Positions 46,798 to 60,500 of a stretch of 64,000 bases of DNA are shown one piece after another. The notes under the pieces are model-generated. The model made no database searches. It was not told the DNA's origin and saw nothing but the letters and a program-made list of their open reading frames with translations. Location of the stretch: NCBI GenBank assembly GCA_964036295.1, contig OZ038465.1, forward strand, positions 10,609,667 through 10,673,666, given 5' to 3'. The stretch comes from Plumapathes pennacea. Its lineage: Eukaryota > Cnidaria > Anthozoa > Antipatharia > Myriopathidae. How positions within the stretch are numbered: position 1 is the stretch's first letter; each line of letters begins with the position of its first letter. Position numbers and translations under genes: made by a program.

Positions 46798-48230
46798 AAC
46801 AATAATGTTAATGATAATTACGAAGCATCCTTAGCATGATAACAGATTCTTTGAAGGTTGCTCGCGACCTTTCAAACTATTTCTTGGTGACAAAGTGCCG
46901 TTCAAACTTGAAACTATAAACAAAGTTTACTTGAAATATTTTGATCAAAATTATTTTGAGTTTCCCATTTTATTAAACAAGAAAGATAGCCACAGCATGT
47001 CACGTGATCACTGAGAAGTTTTCAAGTTGCATGCTGGGAAAGGTTAGCTATTCGAAGCATACTAGGGAGAATTTTCTTTAGCAATTTGTTCAGCAATACG
47101 AGTAAGTATCCTATATCTTAACTGCTATCTGTGTATCAGTTTAGCGTTGGAAAATTTGCCGAACAAATTGTGACATCCCACTCTTAACCCTTTCACTCCC
47201 AAGCTCAAAATACAGATTCTCCTAACCATAAAACAAGAAAATGTATGAGTGATGAAAAGAGAATTCATGTTTTAATCAGCTGTCATTAGAGCAAGGTATC
47301 AAATGCCAAATTCTCCATACTGTATGATATATTTCTGGTGGGAGACTGAAAAGAGAAAATTGAAGTTGATCACTCTTGGGAGTGAAAGGGTTAATCTAAA
47401 CCCGACTGTCACATTTGAAGTGGATCCCCTGTGTTCGTACCGAGCCATGATGCCTTGGGAACTTCAGTGACAGATTTTTGTCTTTTAACTTCCCTCTCGC
47501 TAAAATTCACTCCGAAATGACTAATAGTAATGTCGACACTCACCATTAAAGAGAAAGGCCGCGTATTCTCTGAACGCTGTACAGGTTGAACACATCACAC
47601 TGAAAGCCGGATGAGTCACGTGTCCAGTGATGGCATCCTGTTGCCATGGGGACGACATGAGCTGGGTGCGGAACTTGAGAATGAGGGAGAAGATGTCGGT
47701 GATGATCTTCATGACCGGCGCTGCTTTCTTGTTCAACAGCGATCTGAAGATGGCTTTGTTGAGGTACTCCATGTGACGCTGATGCAGATCATTGAGATTG
47801 CGAACCTGACGGCAAAATAAACAGAGGCGGTCGGTTTAGTGAGTTTTAAACCTCGACAATAGCAGTTGCTCGCGTCAATGCACTTAGAACAAACGCAATG
47901 TTTCTGTGTTCAACTCCGGACTGCAAAACTGAGCCCAGGGACCAGAGCACCCTCCTCTCCAAGTCACCCTGGGTGCGCCAACAATTTATAAATTTCATTA
48001 TAACTGCAGTGAACAGTTTGTATAAGGCGTCCCACGCTTCAAGGTCCCCCCCCCCCTCCACCCACTCAGGGTCATTGTCGCGTAAACGGCTCGCTAAATG
48101 TATGAATAGTTCTACGACGGAACTTACATTTGTGTCAAGCTCTTCTTGGAGTTCCGCCCAAGTGACGTTTATTATTTGATTGGACAGATAACCCTCAATG
48201 TTGTTTACAAAGTGCAGCATCTCGTGTCTA

Positions 48231-48299
<69 letters not shown>

Positions 48300-48550
48300 T
48301 ATTAATACTAATAATATTAATACTAATGTTAATGACGAAAATGATGATTACGATAAAAAAGGACGATGATGGTGATGATGATGATGGTGATGATGATGAT
48401 GATGATGATGATGGTGACGCTGATGATGGTGATGATGGTGATGATGATGATGATAGTGATGGTGATGATGGTGATGATAATGATGGTAATGATGATGATG
48501 ATAATGATGGTGACGCTGATGATGATGATGATGATTATGATGATGATGGC

Positions 48551-48583
<33 letters not shown>

Positions 48584-51500
48584 AATGATGGTGACGCTGA
48601 TGATGATGATGATGATGATGGTGATGATGATGGTGATGATGGTGATGATGGTGATGATGATGATGGTGATGATGATGCTAACGACGATGACGACAACGAT
48701 GATGCTGATGATGATGCTGCTGATGATGATGCTGATAATGATAATGATACTACTGACGGTGATACTGCTGCTGCTCATGATTATAATGATGACTATGGTG
48801 ATGCTGCTGCTGCTTCTGCTGATAAAGGTGATGACAAGCAGATAGACATGGGGTGTTGGCTTCAAACTATTCTTGACGATAACGATGGCGAAGGAATAGC
48901 CTCCATTCAATCGCTTTAGTTCAATATTGTGACCAAGACTTCGAATGTACAACTTTAGACTTTAATACCACGCCTTCTTACCTAAAGAGCTGCAGCTGAC
49001 GGAGCTGGGGAGAGCCTGCCGCTTGACGAGAGTGGCCTGTTGATAGAACCCACACGTTAGACGATGGCGCACCTAATTTCACCGCGTCAAAGAGGAATAA
49101 TGCTCCTTTGATTACTGTTGTTGTTTTTGTTGATGATGATGATGATACAGCAGTACAGAGGCACTCACCTATGTGTTTCAAATGAAACCAGATGTCCTGA
49201 AGAATCCAAGACAATCTTTTCAGTTTCAGCATGAAGGAGAAAATCTACGAAGAAAGTTTCATGATTAAATACGACGTACAGTACGTGCATTATTTCCATT
49301 CATCACAAGTTGTCAATGGTGACGGTGATGGCAATAATGGTGATGACGATAATAGTGATGACGGTGATGGCGATATGATAATGGTGATGATTATGACTAT
49401 GACTATGAGTGTTGAAGTTGAAGCTGCTGTTGTCGTTGTTGTTTAATGTTGTACCTTGTTGTATTTCAAGACAGAAGTCTCTGTGATGACAATGTTCAAA
49501 GGCCACTCAACCTACAAGAAAATAAGGTTAAAGCGTCAGTACTCCTAACCAAACTTCTCCTACAAAAAGCACTTTTTGGATAGAAAGAGCAGTCCTAGAC
49601 CCAGTCCCCAGCAGACGGTGTCTCGGCGACCGCGATCCTCCCCACCAAGATGTCGAGGATCGCGGGCGCCAAAACATCAAAGATTGGGGACTGAGCCTAT
49701 TGCAGCCCTGACTCTTGTATAATTTAAAGTACTCACTTTATAGCGCAGTTCCAGGAAATCCAGATTGCTTATTTCTACAACATTGGATCGAGCGGTATGT
49801 TGTTTAGAGTAAAAATGACATAGACTTGTCGACAAGAGTCAAATTAACAAATAAAAACAAAACAAACAAACAAACAAACAACAGAAACTTACCGTTGGGT
49901 TTGAATATTTCGGGAACCCACTTGAGAGCGAATGCGAGGTTCTGCATATGCTCAGTAGTGTTTGAATACACAGATAGCTGTAGGGCCCTGGAAACGACTT
50001 CGTTCAACACAGATGGGCGACAAAACTCCCCTGGGGTGACTCCTGAGGCTATCTGAAGGGACCGCAGACAAGGAAACGTTAGTAACACAAATAAGACAAA
50101 TAAATAGTATCCTACGCATTATGTGTTGAGTGTGCATGTATTATGTGCATCGAATTCAAAATAACCCCCTTCCCTCGAGTCGTTTTCGGATTACTGTCGA
50201 AAGTAATCATGTGATTTCTTTGGATTTGCGTTTGCCACGCTTTCCGATTGGTCCAAACAAGTTTAGCAACATTCTCGGCCAATCAAGAACGAAAGTAAAA
50301 CCTGATTGCAATATTCGTGAAATTAATGTGGATATGCTGAATGCCCTAAAACAAGTTTTTACTGACATAGAGCAGTTTTCGGATGACTGACGATAGTAAT
50401 CGTGTGATTGCTTTGGTTTTACGTTTGCTACGCTCTCCGATTGGTCCTGACAAGTACAGAAACATTTTTGGCCAATCAAGAGCAAAAGCAAAACCTGGTT
50501 GCGATATTCTCACGCAAGACTAGCAAGCGGTGATGGCGTGTTCTCGCACTGCTGATTGGATAGTAAAACCAATCTCAATTACTTGGTTTTGGCTTTGGTT
50601 TTGTGCATACTTCAAATTGGTCCGACGTGTTTTCGCTCGCCTCATTGATTGGCTCTATCAAGCGTCACTTTGTTCTGATGGGCTAACCCTCGAAATGTCA
50701 GTCAAAAGACTCTTGACGGAATTCAGCAAATTCACCTCAACCTAAAACACTGTACGTTTAGGCTTCTCTAATCGCCTAAATCTGTCTACATGTCTGCTTG
50801 TCAAACTTTGTGTCCATTTACTATTCCACCCACTATCGTATATGTCTGAGTGTCCGTCATTCTCTCCGTTTAACTGCAGAGTCGACTGCATACCTCACTG
50901 TGTATCAAAATGGACAAAAGTATTCACGAGCAAAAAGCTCGGCAGTGTTACCTTCTCAAAGATCTGGTCTGACAGCGAAAGGGCAAACTCTCCGTCTTCA
51001 AGAAACAAGAAGTTCCTGAAGATTTCAAACTGTTTGCGCAGCTGAAGATCGTCCACGAAAAAGTCGACAATGGCAGAGTTGACCAAAGAAATCCTAAGAC
51101 AAAAAAGAAAAGGCGCTGTGAGCAGTTTTTACATTTGTTGCACAGTGACCAATTAACACACCTGCCAATACCATTTACATCTCTTCTCCTCTACACTGCC
51201 TTCCCAATCCTTCATAACTACCACCATTACAACAATTATCACCAACACATCACGTTGCTTCCACTACCACTATCACCATCACGAACACCAACAACACCAT
51301 TCCCAACATCATGACCACACTACAACCATCAATCATTGACTTTTCATTATTAATAAACTCACTGAGTCAGCAGCGGAGCCGTGACCGATCGTTGAAGCAG
51401 CAATGGAAGAGGCATGAGTTTCATCGCTTCTACAGCCTCGTCATCATCTTCACCGGACAAATCTGAAAAACACAAGAGAAATATAAAACAACGAACAAAC

Positions 51501-54500
51501 AAACAAACAAACAAAGAACAACAATACCGACAACAACAAAAAAGGGTAAACGATTAAGTTTGGCATATTACTTTTAACTTTTAACTTAAAAGTTTCCGCT
51601 GTAAACTCAAACAATTGCGATAAAATGAAAAAATTCTTTTACCAAAATAATTTACTTATGATCAAGGATTTTTCACCATTTCTTGGCAGACCTTGACGCC
51701 CTTCATCCTTCACTGTAACACCGAAATACAACTCAGAAAACTCCCCGAGAAACAGGAGGACGAATGTTCCTATCCAACTCTTATTTTTCAATGATTATGC
51801 ACACATCAGTGCACATTTTGAACCAGGAAAGCGAACAGAAACGCTCACATCTTCCCTCACGCTCCTCAACTGTTCACATACATGATTATCTTACACAGTT
51901 AAAAAAGGAAATTGAAATAATTCACAAAAATAATGCTTCTTGATCTGGTACAGATTTCTTGTACGTGCATTACTCGAGAAAATGGGTCCAAAGCAAGGGA
52001 GGAGAAGATAGGCAAACAACATGTAAAAGCCCAAAACCGCTATCAACCTGAAACGGCAAAAGGGGCGGACCAACAAAAAATATCAATGTGATTTCTGATT
52101 TTGCCTTCTTCACGTTGCACAGGCATGATTACCTCCACACATTACATACCTGTCGTTTCACAAAATATACCGAGCGCACCATGTAACAGATTTGACGAAG
52201 GCTCCTCATCTGCACAGAACAAAAAAAGTGTACTATCAGTTACTATGCGATACCTTCGTATTTTCCTTGTAGTCGTGTCCGTATCAGAAACCTTACAGGG
52301 GTCGTTTTCAACATCAGTTTTTGTTAGGTTTTTGGTAGACACCTCGCGTGTACCCTGCAAGACAAGTCACACCTCGCGTGTACTGTGCGAGACAAAAGTC
52401 TCAAGGTGAAAGGAATCTATGTACGTAACCGATTGTTTATTCTCGAGCATACTCAAGATTACGTCACGCATTTGATATTGCGGACGCAATCAGCTGACTT
52501 ATAAACAACCAGCGGTATGGTCTCTATAACACGCGTGAAAATTTAAATGTAAGAGTTCAAGTGAAAGTAAAAGTAAAACCGTTTCTTTTTATTTTATAAA
52601 AGGAAAGCAAAACGAAACATTTCTTGTGTCCGCAACAAATGTTTCGCGGGTTGCAAAACGGGGCAACATTTGGAAAACATGCGCTAGCAATGTTGCTGCC
52701 ACAATGTGTCCTTAATAGTCGTGGAAAACAAAACAAAACGATGTAAACAACTAACCAAGCATCCCGTAGTTATCTTTGTAGGATTCAAACTGTGAGTCCA
52801 ACCAGACATCTTCAAATGTCAGGGGTTTGTACTGGTCCGCTACGACTTCCTCTTCTTTTGAAAGGAAAATTCTGACAGTCAGCAAGAACAGTCGCTAATG
52901 ACCATAACTAATACTTTTTCCGAGTTTATGCTTCTCTTTTTCACGACTGAACAACAACAACAACAACAACTGATAACCGTGACAAGAGTATGAGAATGAA
53001 GAGGGACGCACGAGACATAACCAGTGAGAAGGCTTCTAAAAATAGCGCAGGCCGGCTGGTCAATAAACCTGCAAGGAAACTCGTAAAATCAACTGTAAAA
53101 AGAACCTGCTCACTGTTGAGTTGTCAGTATGGTCCAGAACTCACCTTTTTTGACGGGATACAGCAGGGCTTTAACTTTTGCAACCGGCTCGTGGCCACGC
53201 GTGGATACACGTGTATCATCCTCTACCACCCCACCCCTCCCCGGGTACATGATATTCTGGACCACACTAGCAGGAGGCGTGCCTCGTGAGCGCACTCCAC
53301 TAGCTTCTACCGATTCTAGTCCCCTTGAGTACAAAATGTCCTGCGCTACGCTGGGGGGAGGCGTGCCTCTCGAACTCACTCCACTCGCTTCTTCCGACTC
53401 CAGTCCCCTCGAGTACAAAATGTCCCGCGCTACGCTTGGGGGAGGGGTGCCACGAGAATTCGGTCCTGTCACGTCCCTCGACCCCTCTATCTTCGAGTAC
53501 AAAATGTCCTGAGCTTTGCTGGGGGGAGGGGTGCCTCTGGTATTGCTTTGCCTATCGCCCAGAGTGGTAATGTCATCGATAAGTTTGTAGACAGTTGCGT
53601 CTGATGGATGTGCCCACACGGGTCGCCTGTGATCTGTCGGATCAACACTTTCCTCTCCACGATGCGATGGAGTCACTGTCTTATGTTCATCTGATCCATA
53701 TAGAAGACTTTGCGCAATTGAATCAGACGGATGTCCCTGTGTTGCTGGAGTTGTTGAAGTTTTAGCGTCATCTAATCCATATAAAAGACTCTGTGCACTT
53801 GAATCAGACGGGTGCCCGGCTGCAAATGGAGTACTTGAAGTCCTGGCGTCATCTGGTCCAGATGTTTGATCATGTGTTAGTGGAGTAGTCGAATTATTAG
53901 CGTCATCTGATCCATATAAAAGACTCTGTGCACTTGAATCAGACGGGTGCCCAGCTGCAAATTGAGTACTTGAAGTTCTGGCGTCATCTGGTTCAGATGT
54001 GTGTTCATGTGTTAATGGAGTAGGCGAATGATTAGCGTCATCTGATCCATATAGAAGACTTTGCGCACTTGAATCAGATGGATGTCCACGTACGGATCCA
54101 GACACAACAGGCTGCACGCTTGAGTCAGACGGCTCCACGTGAGCTCCGTGCCTCCGAGCTGTCTGTACATCACTTGGGGAGCCGGTCGGTCCATCTACGG
54201 GAACCTCCTTCTCGTGGCTTAGCTGTTTATCGCTGTACAAAGCAAACTGAATGGAAGACTCGGATGGATGGCCGTGCGGGAGTTGGGCCTCCGCCAGCTT
54301 GACGCCGCCTTCCGGGGGAAGTTCCCAGGTCTTCCTCTTTCCCTCTTCCCCTGTGTCGCGCGCTAACTCTCCAACGCTAACAGGCTCTCCCCACGCCTTC
54401 CTTGGTTTTGGTATTGAATCACTCCCTGAAGAAACGCTATTTTCTTCTTGGACTTCGGTCGGGGGACTCAGAGTGGGACCATCTTGTGCATCTGCCCTGA

Positions 54501-57500
54501 GCCCCAAGTCCTCTGAGGGTCCAAGGGGTCCTCCCTCGGGTTCCCTACCTACATCAGCGCGCACCAGTGCGTCGGTCTTCACTCCGCTTGCGATCAGGGA
54601 CACGAGACTGGGGCTTGGGGTGGAGGCAGACGATGTGCTCACACGTGCGCCTGGGGCGGGGTCTTGATGTTCTTCCCGCCTTGCAGTATCTACAGGTGGA
54701 GTGACTACATCTTCCGCGAGGTTTGTTGTCGTGTGCGCAGCAGCAGTTTCCTCCATTTGTCGCTTGAGCGTGTCCAACTGCGCCTCCTCTCGAGCGAGGA
54801 ACTGCATCCTCGTCGTGTCCAGGCGGTGTCGCTTGATCAGCCACTGGGCGCGGGTCTCACGCAGCTCCACTTCTCGGCTCAACTCTTCATAGTACTTGAT
54901 CAACTCCTCTCTGAAAAGATTTTTCAAACGCAAAAATCAATGTGCAGCTGAGATGCTAATGTGGCCATACCTCACTTGTTTAGGCTCAAATAGAAATCCC
55001 GAGTTATACAGTATGGTACATGGTACACACTGATTTGAACTTGCAGAATAAATTGATCCGTAAACTTGAAGGAAAGTTGTTCAGTTATTTTCTCTCACCT
55101 CGCCTGCTCTTTCATTTCCTCCTCGACGTTGGCCAACGTAATTTCACGTTGCTTTGCGGCCGCTGATATTTTAGCGTCTTCTTCGTCTTCCCTCCGTTTG
55201 GCCAACGCACGTTGCTTGAGAAAAACGTACATGGACATCTGTTACAAGTCTCTCACCTAGCAAATTGTTTTGCTGAGAATTCGGACTAATCCCCCTCGCT
55301 TAGATTTTTTAAAACAAGTTCAGTTCTAACTGGAACTCACTAAGGGTTTGTTATCACATGCGTTTTGACTGTGTTGGCAGTTTTCCAATTATTGTAGGTT
55401 AGGCTACTGCAAGTAAATATCTATGATATGCAGTCAACTCTCTCTAAGCGGACACCTCTCTAAGGCGGACAGCATGCAGATTTGGTCCTTGCCGATTTTC
55501 ACTTGTTTCTCTGTAACTGAACTCTCTCTAAGGCGGACAACATACAGATTTGGTCCTTGCCAATTTTCACTTGTTTCTCTGTAACTGAACTCTCTCTAAG
55601 GTGGACAGCATGCATATTTGGTCCTTGCTGATATTCACTTGTTTCTCTGTAACTGAACTCTCTCACTAAATATACTAAATATAGTCCCGAGGGTGTCCCC
55701 TTAGAGAGAGTTGATTGTATTACCAAACAGTATGCAGCATAACGATGAGGACATTAATACTAAAATAGAAAGCGGCATTTTACTTTTAGGGCTTCTTCTA
55801 GTTGCTCCTTCAACATCTTGAAGTCTTCGCGTTTCTTGTTTTGTACAGCTTCTCTGGCTTTCTGGATTAACCCTGTGGAGTTTGGCAGTTGTTAACGTAT
55901 GTCTGTCTGTGTCTTCACCTATCATCTGTGTCTGTTTCTATAACAATGTCTGTGATCGATGCCATTGTCCAAATGTCGATGTCTAGTATGCTTATGTGGT
56001 TCTATTTGTTCGCATGATACTGCAACATGCTTTGAACTCAATTGGTCAACAAATAAACAAAAAAAGAAGATTGAAATAATAAGCTGAACAAGAAACCATT
56101 GACAGTTACACTGTATTCATTTTGCAGAAATCCGCGTAAAGTAGTTGGTAAAAATCGGCACAGGAATACGAAGCTTGTGCACCAACCGTTTATTTGAGCC
56201 AGAGCTCTTTCAGCCTTCTCGCGCTCTTCTATAATCGTTTTCTGCTTCTCCTCTTCCAAGGCTGCTCTCTATTGTAAATCACAACAATTATAATAGGTGG
56301 GGTCAGAGTTCAACGTATAGAAAATCACAACAGTTAGCAAGTGAGGTCAGAGTTCAACGTGCAGAATAACCACAGCAGGTACAGTATAGTATGTTGCGCC
56401 AGTGGATATCGTTTTCAACCATCGTTTATTTTGGTATACCTTTGGTGTGCGAATTTTTGAGATAAAGATGAAACTGGGCAAAAGATTTGGTATACAGGTC
56501 TGCAAAGGCGGAAAGTTTTGGGATGCAGGTCGAAAAATCCAATATTCCGGTCCAACATAGCGTAAGGGTTTTCAAAACTAGACGTCACATTCCCACCCAA
56601 AGTTATGAAAAACTTCACGCATTCATATTTAAGATACCAAGGTACGCTAGGCCTCATGCCGTTTAGCTCGTGATTTGCCGGTTTGTACCTGTCTCTGCTT
56701 ACGCTCCTGAATCTGTTTGTCCAGTGCTCTCATTTCACGGAGGTACTGATCACACTGCTGCTCAATATCTTGCAGCTCCTTCATGGAAAACGTCACCTCC
56801 ATCTTCGGCGCAGGAACTTTAGGTTCACACAGATAGTGCTGTGGGGAGAGCGGATAGTCAAGAGATAGTAGTGTGGGGTAGAGGGCATACTCAAGAGATA
56901 GTACTGTGGGGGAGAGGGCATAGTCAACAGGAGTAGTAATTTTGATACAAGAGAGGTTACGTTGAAAGGTTAAGTGTTGTGAGGAGAAGGAAGAGTCAAG
57001 AGACAATGCTATGGGGGAGAGGAGATGTTACGTTGATACGCACAAAGTTGTGGGATGAGGGAAGAGTCGACAAATAGTACTTTGGGAAGAGGGTATATTC
57101 AACAGCAGAGGTTAGGTTGATACGTATAGTGTTGTGGGGAGAGGGGAAAGTCAACAGATGATAGTGTTGTGGGGAGAGGGGACAGGTAAAAAGAAGAACT
57201 GAGGTTGATACTTACACCGTACTGGAAGGAAGCGATTGATACAGGGGGTATATAAAGCATGGAAGGAAGGGGGAAATGACTAAATATTTTACTATACCTC
57301 TGGGCAGCAAAGCTTCAAGAGATTTAGAGACTTTCCACAGATGAAAATGTCATCCGCTAAATCTCCGAGGAACATGGGCACACAGTCCAACTTGTCCTTA
57401 CTCAGCATCACAAAGCCGCTGGTCCAGTAATGCTTGTCTATCGGCGAAAATACAGTACGTCCAAAACTACTTTATTTCGTTGTCAGTTTTTCTTTTTTTT

Positions 57501-60500
57501 TTGGGGGGGGGGGGGGGGGGGGCGTTTGTATCTGTCGGTATGCCTATATGTCTGTGTTTATGCCTTTGTCTGTCTATTGGGCATCAAAAGGTTTGGTTGT
57601 TTAATCGAGTGTCACTGCGCACCTCTGTAAGCTAAGTACTGCTCGTCGACCTCAATCATGAACTCTCCAAACACATCTTGACACACCCCGTGAAACATCC
57701 AGTTCTGCACGAACCTGACAAAGAAGATATCCAACACATGACCCAGAAACTACAGAAACTGTACAGTAGCTTTCAGATGTAATCTTATTATCACTCTACT
57801 GCACGTGTACTGTTCAAACTCGACGTTAGACATACTTAACAAATACGAAAAGCACGAAAAAGGGTCACAACAGCAGCTATGCAGCTAATGACTTTCACCG
57901 CCAAATTGTTATCATACATCTGTACAAACAAGGCTTGCTTTCCGATAACTTTGCCCATACAAATCCCCGACGTCTGAAAAAAGGAAAATGCTGCTAAAAA
58001 CCTTACGTTTTAATGTTATGGACCTCTAATTTCTACATTTCTACACATTCTTTTGATCTTCTCGATTCTGGCACTCAAAAAGCCCGAGGTAATAAATTTT
58101 AAGTCACGTGGTAAAAATTGGATCATGTGATCTCCAGGTGCAAAGACCCTATTGGGTAAGCAATACCAACTATACAGTAGGTATAGTCTTAGGGGTGACC
58201 ACCAACATCTGTTTTCTTTTCAGTGTCTGACATGCCTTCTTATAGTACAGGAGGACCACGAGGCCTGTAGTACTCACATGATGTATGGTGCAGCGCTGTG
58301 TTTGAGCAGGGACAGTAGAATGGGATAGAACTCTGAACTGGAGTGCTCTACAGCCAGCTGGTACAAATACGACAGTAGCTTCACTCCCTGGTGATTAACA
58401 GAACATCGTATGATTCGTCAATTTTATATTGTTGTGAAGGCACTGTGTATGTACGTAGACTTTTGAGTGGTAAAATATTGCTTTTACCACGGGATCTTCA
58501 AACCACCGTGTAATTTTTAGTTTCGCATGAATTTTACGAGTGGTCTATTTTTCAGTAGAACACCCTTCGTGTATATATAATAATAATATGGAAGAACTTA
58601 CATTCAAAGGGACTTACATTAAAAATCCAAAAACTGATCAATGTAAGAGGAAAGTATGCTGCATGCATTAGTGTGGGAGCAGTTGTTTTTCTGTTAGAGG
58701 ATCAGATGGCCGGGATTGAAGACGATTGAAACGATGTGACGCAAAACTTGAACTCCAAACATGAGTAAATTTGGCCAGATTTTCACACACTCACAAATAC
58801 ACCTGTACTCTCGATCGTGGGGCAAGTGGGAGCCTCAACATCCGCAGATAATCAGAGACATCCTTTTCCTTGGTTGGTCGCAACACAAGCCACGCTAATG
58901 TGTGCTGTATAACTTACTGTAGGAAACTTTCATCTATTTTGAGTGCGTCTATAATCAGAGACGTCAGATCATTTTCCGTAGTAGGATCACATTAACACAA
59001 GCCACGCTTGTATGTGTGCTGTGTAACTTACTGTAGGAAACTTTGCTTTGGGTGTTTTGGGGTCCCGTCTGGCTGCTGAACACATGCATACGTTTGCCAA
59101 GAACCTGATAAAGGACAAAAATGAACACGTGAAAACATAATATTCAGCACACAACATGCAAGGGAAGCTTGACTGTCTTTATAGCACCAGCATTAGAAGG
59201 ACCGTAAGCGTGCACTCACACGATAAAACGTGAATAGCAAACAAAGCAATTCCACACTGCGCAGTACGTAATATAGTCCTTTTTACTTCCCACATGATGG
59301 ATGTGAAGTAAGTCTCTCTAGTCAGTCTGGTTTTGTTTCTGCATACAATTGCATCATAACCAAGTAGAGGTGTCTGTTGCTAAGTCTACACACTACAGTG
59401 GAACGAAGATCTACTAAACTGGGCCAATTTAACACTGAACAGTAACTGTTGTCAATAGATCAATAGTACAAATTACATCATACAGTACCTAAGCTGTTTC
59501 CCGAGACCATCAAAGACACAGTTGAGCTGTAATGGACTCTGTACTTTAGAAGCTGATGAAAAACAAAGCAAAAATGAACAAGCTTATCAACACAAATATA
59601 TTTTTAAATGACTGGCTGAAACATCGTGTGATTGCTTTAGCTTTGATCCAAACACACTTGGCTGCACTCTTGGCTAATCAGGAGCAAAAGAAAAACCTGG
59701 TTGCAATCTTTTCACGTAAGTAAGCACGTGGTGATGGCGTTTCCTTGCGCTGTTGATTGGTCTCTACTTCAATATAAAGTTGTTTGTGCAGTATCTGCAT
59801 GTACAAGTGCATAGTAAAAGATTCAAGCAAGCTCTTCAGTTGGTTTTTGACCAAAACTTTGCCATTTTTTTTTCACTAACAGATTGAGAGAGGGACTTTG
59901 GGTAATTTGCGAAATCCTTTGAACAACTGTACCCTGAAACATGCATCATGTACTCATTAAGTCCTGTAAATGTACAAAAAATATCATCAATCCAAATCTA
60001 ATACAAACCTTCAACAGAGAGGACAGTGGCCCTGTAGCACTGCAGAAAGTTCTCCAGGGCTCCCAGCAGCATCTGGAACACCAGCCCTGCCTGGTTGATC
60101 TGGTAATGTGCAAACTTGTTGACCCAGCTGTAATCTGTACCGATGGCTGCCAGTCTTGCCAGGCAACTATGCAACATCTCTGGTGAACAGCCTGATAATC
60201 TGAGTTGAGGGTTTGCACAGAAGGAACTGGTTGCCTGTGGGATAAAAGAGACAAATGTTGCCATTTCATGTGTCAGTTGCAGAAAGGAACAATTGCAGCA
60301 AAGTGGGCAAAAATAAAAAATGCTCATAATTTAGCTCTAGTCTCCCAAGCTTTGACATTGCCCCTTCAAGATTGTAAAGAAATACAAGCAGGATAAGAGA
60401 GAAAAAAAGGTGTGATGTCAGCAAGGCAAAATGAAAACTGTGTGCTTATTGCCTCTGTGACTGGTGCTGCAATCTTACTTTAAGATGTGAGCTTAAAAAG

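Larger units (their letters stand above)
46660..52854 (-). other. TUBGCP6: GCP6 C-terminal GCP (GRIP2-type, gamma-tubulin-binding) domain exons
   Basis: Exons 52756-52854 to 46660-46751. Order of blocks: FEDVWLDSQFESYKDNYG, LLQRSVTAPLLTQISLVN, FVDDLQLRKQFEIFRNFLF, EDGEFALSLSDQIFEK, LNEVVSRALQLSV, LAFALKWVPEIFKPN, FLELRYKVEWPLNIVITE, LKLKRLSWILQDIWFHLKHI, RQLQLFRHEMLHFVNNIEGY, LHQRHMEYLNKAIFRSLL, KAAPVMKIITDIFSLILKFR, YAAFLFNVVSKLVRRGYQ and HLEDFLLRINFNNFF. In GCP proteins this half binds gamma-tubulin. The domain is complete to the C-terminus. Confidence 0.93.

Noticed and set aside
48326..48952. Asp-rich (197 codons), Met-rich (159) and Ile-rich (207) open frames
   Set aside because: All are alternative readings of one (GAT)n intronic repeat.
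53110..54933. A 607-codon frame taken as a single-exon gene
   Set aside because: Only 53145-54910 is coding. Clear donor (AAAAAG|GTGAGT) and acceptor (TTTTCAG|AGAGG) sites, phase match and homology place it as one internal exon of TUBGCP6.
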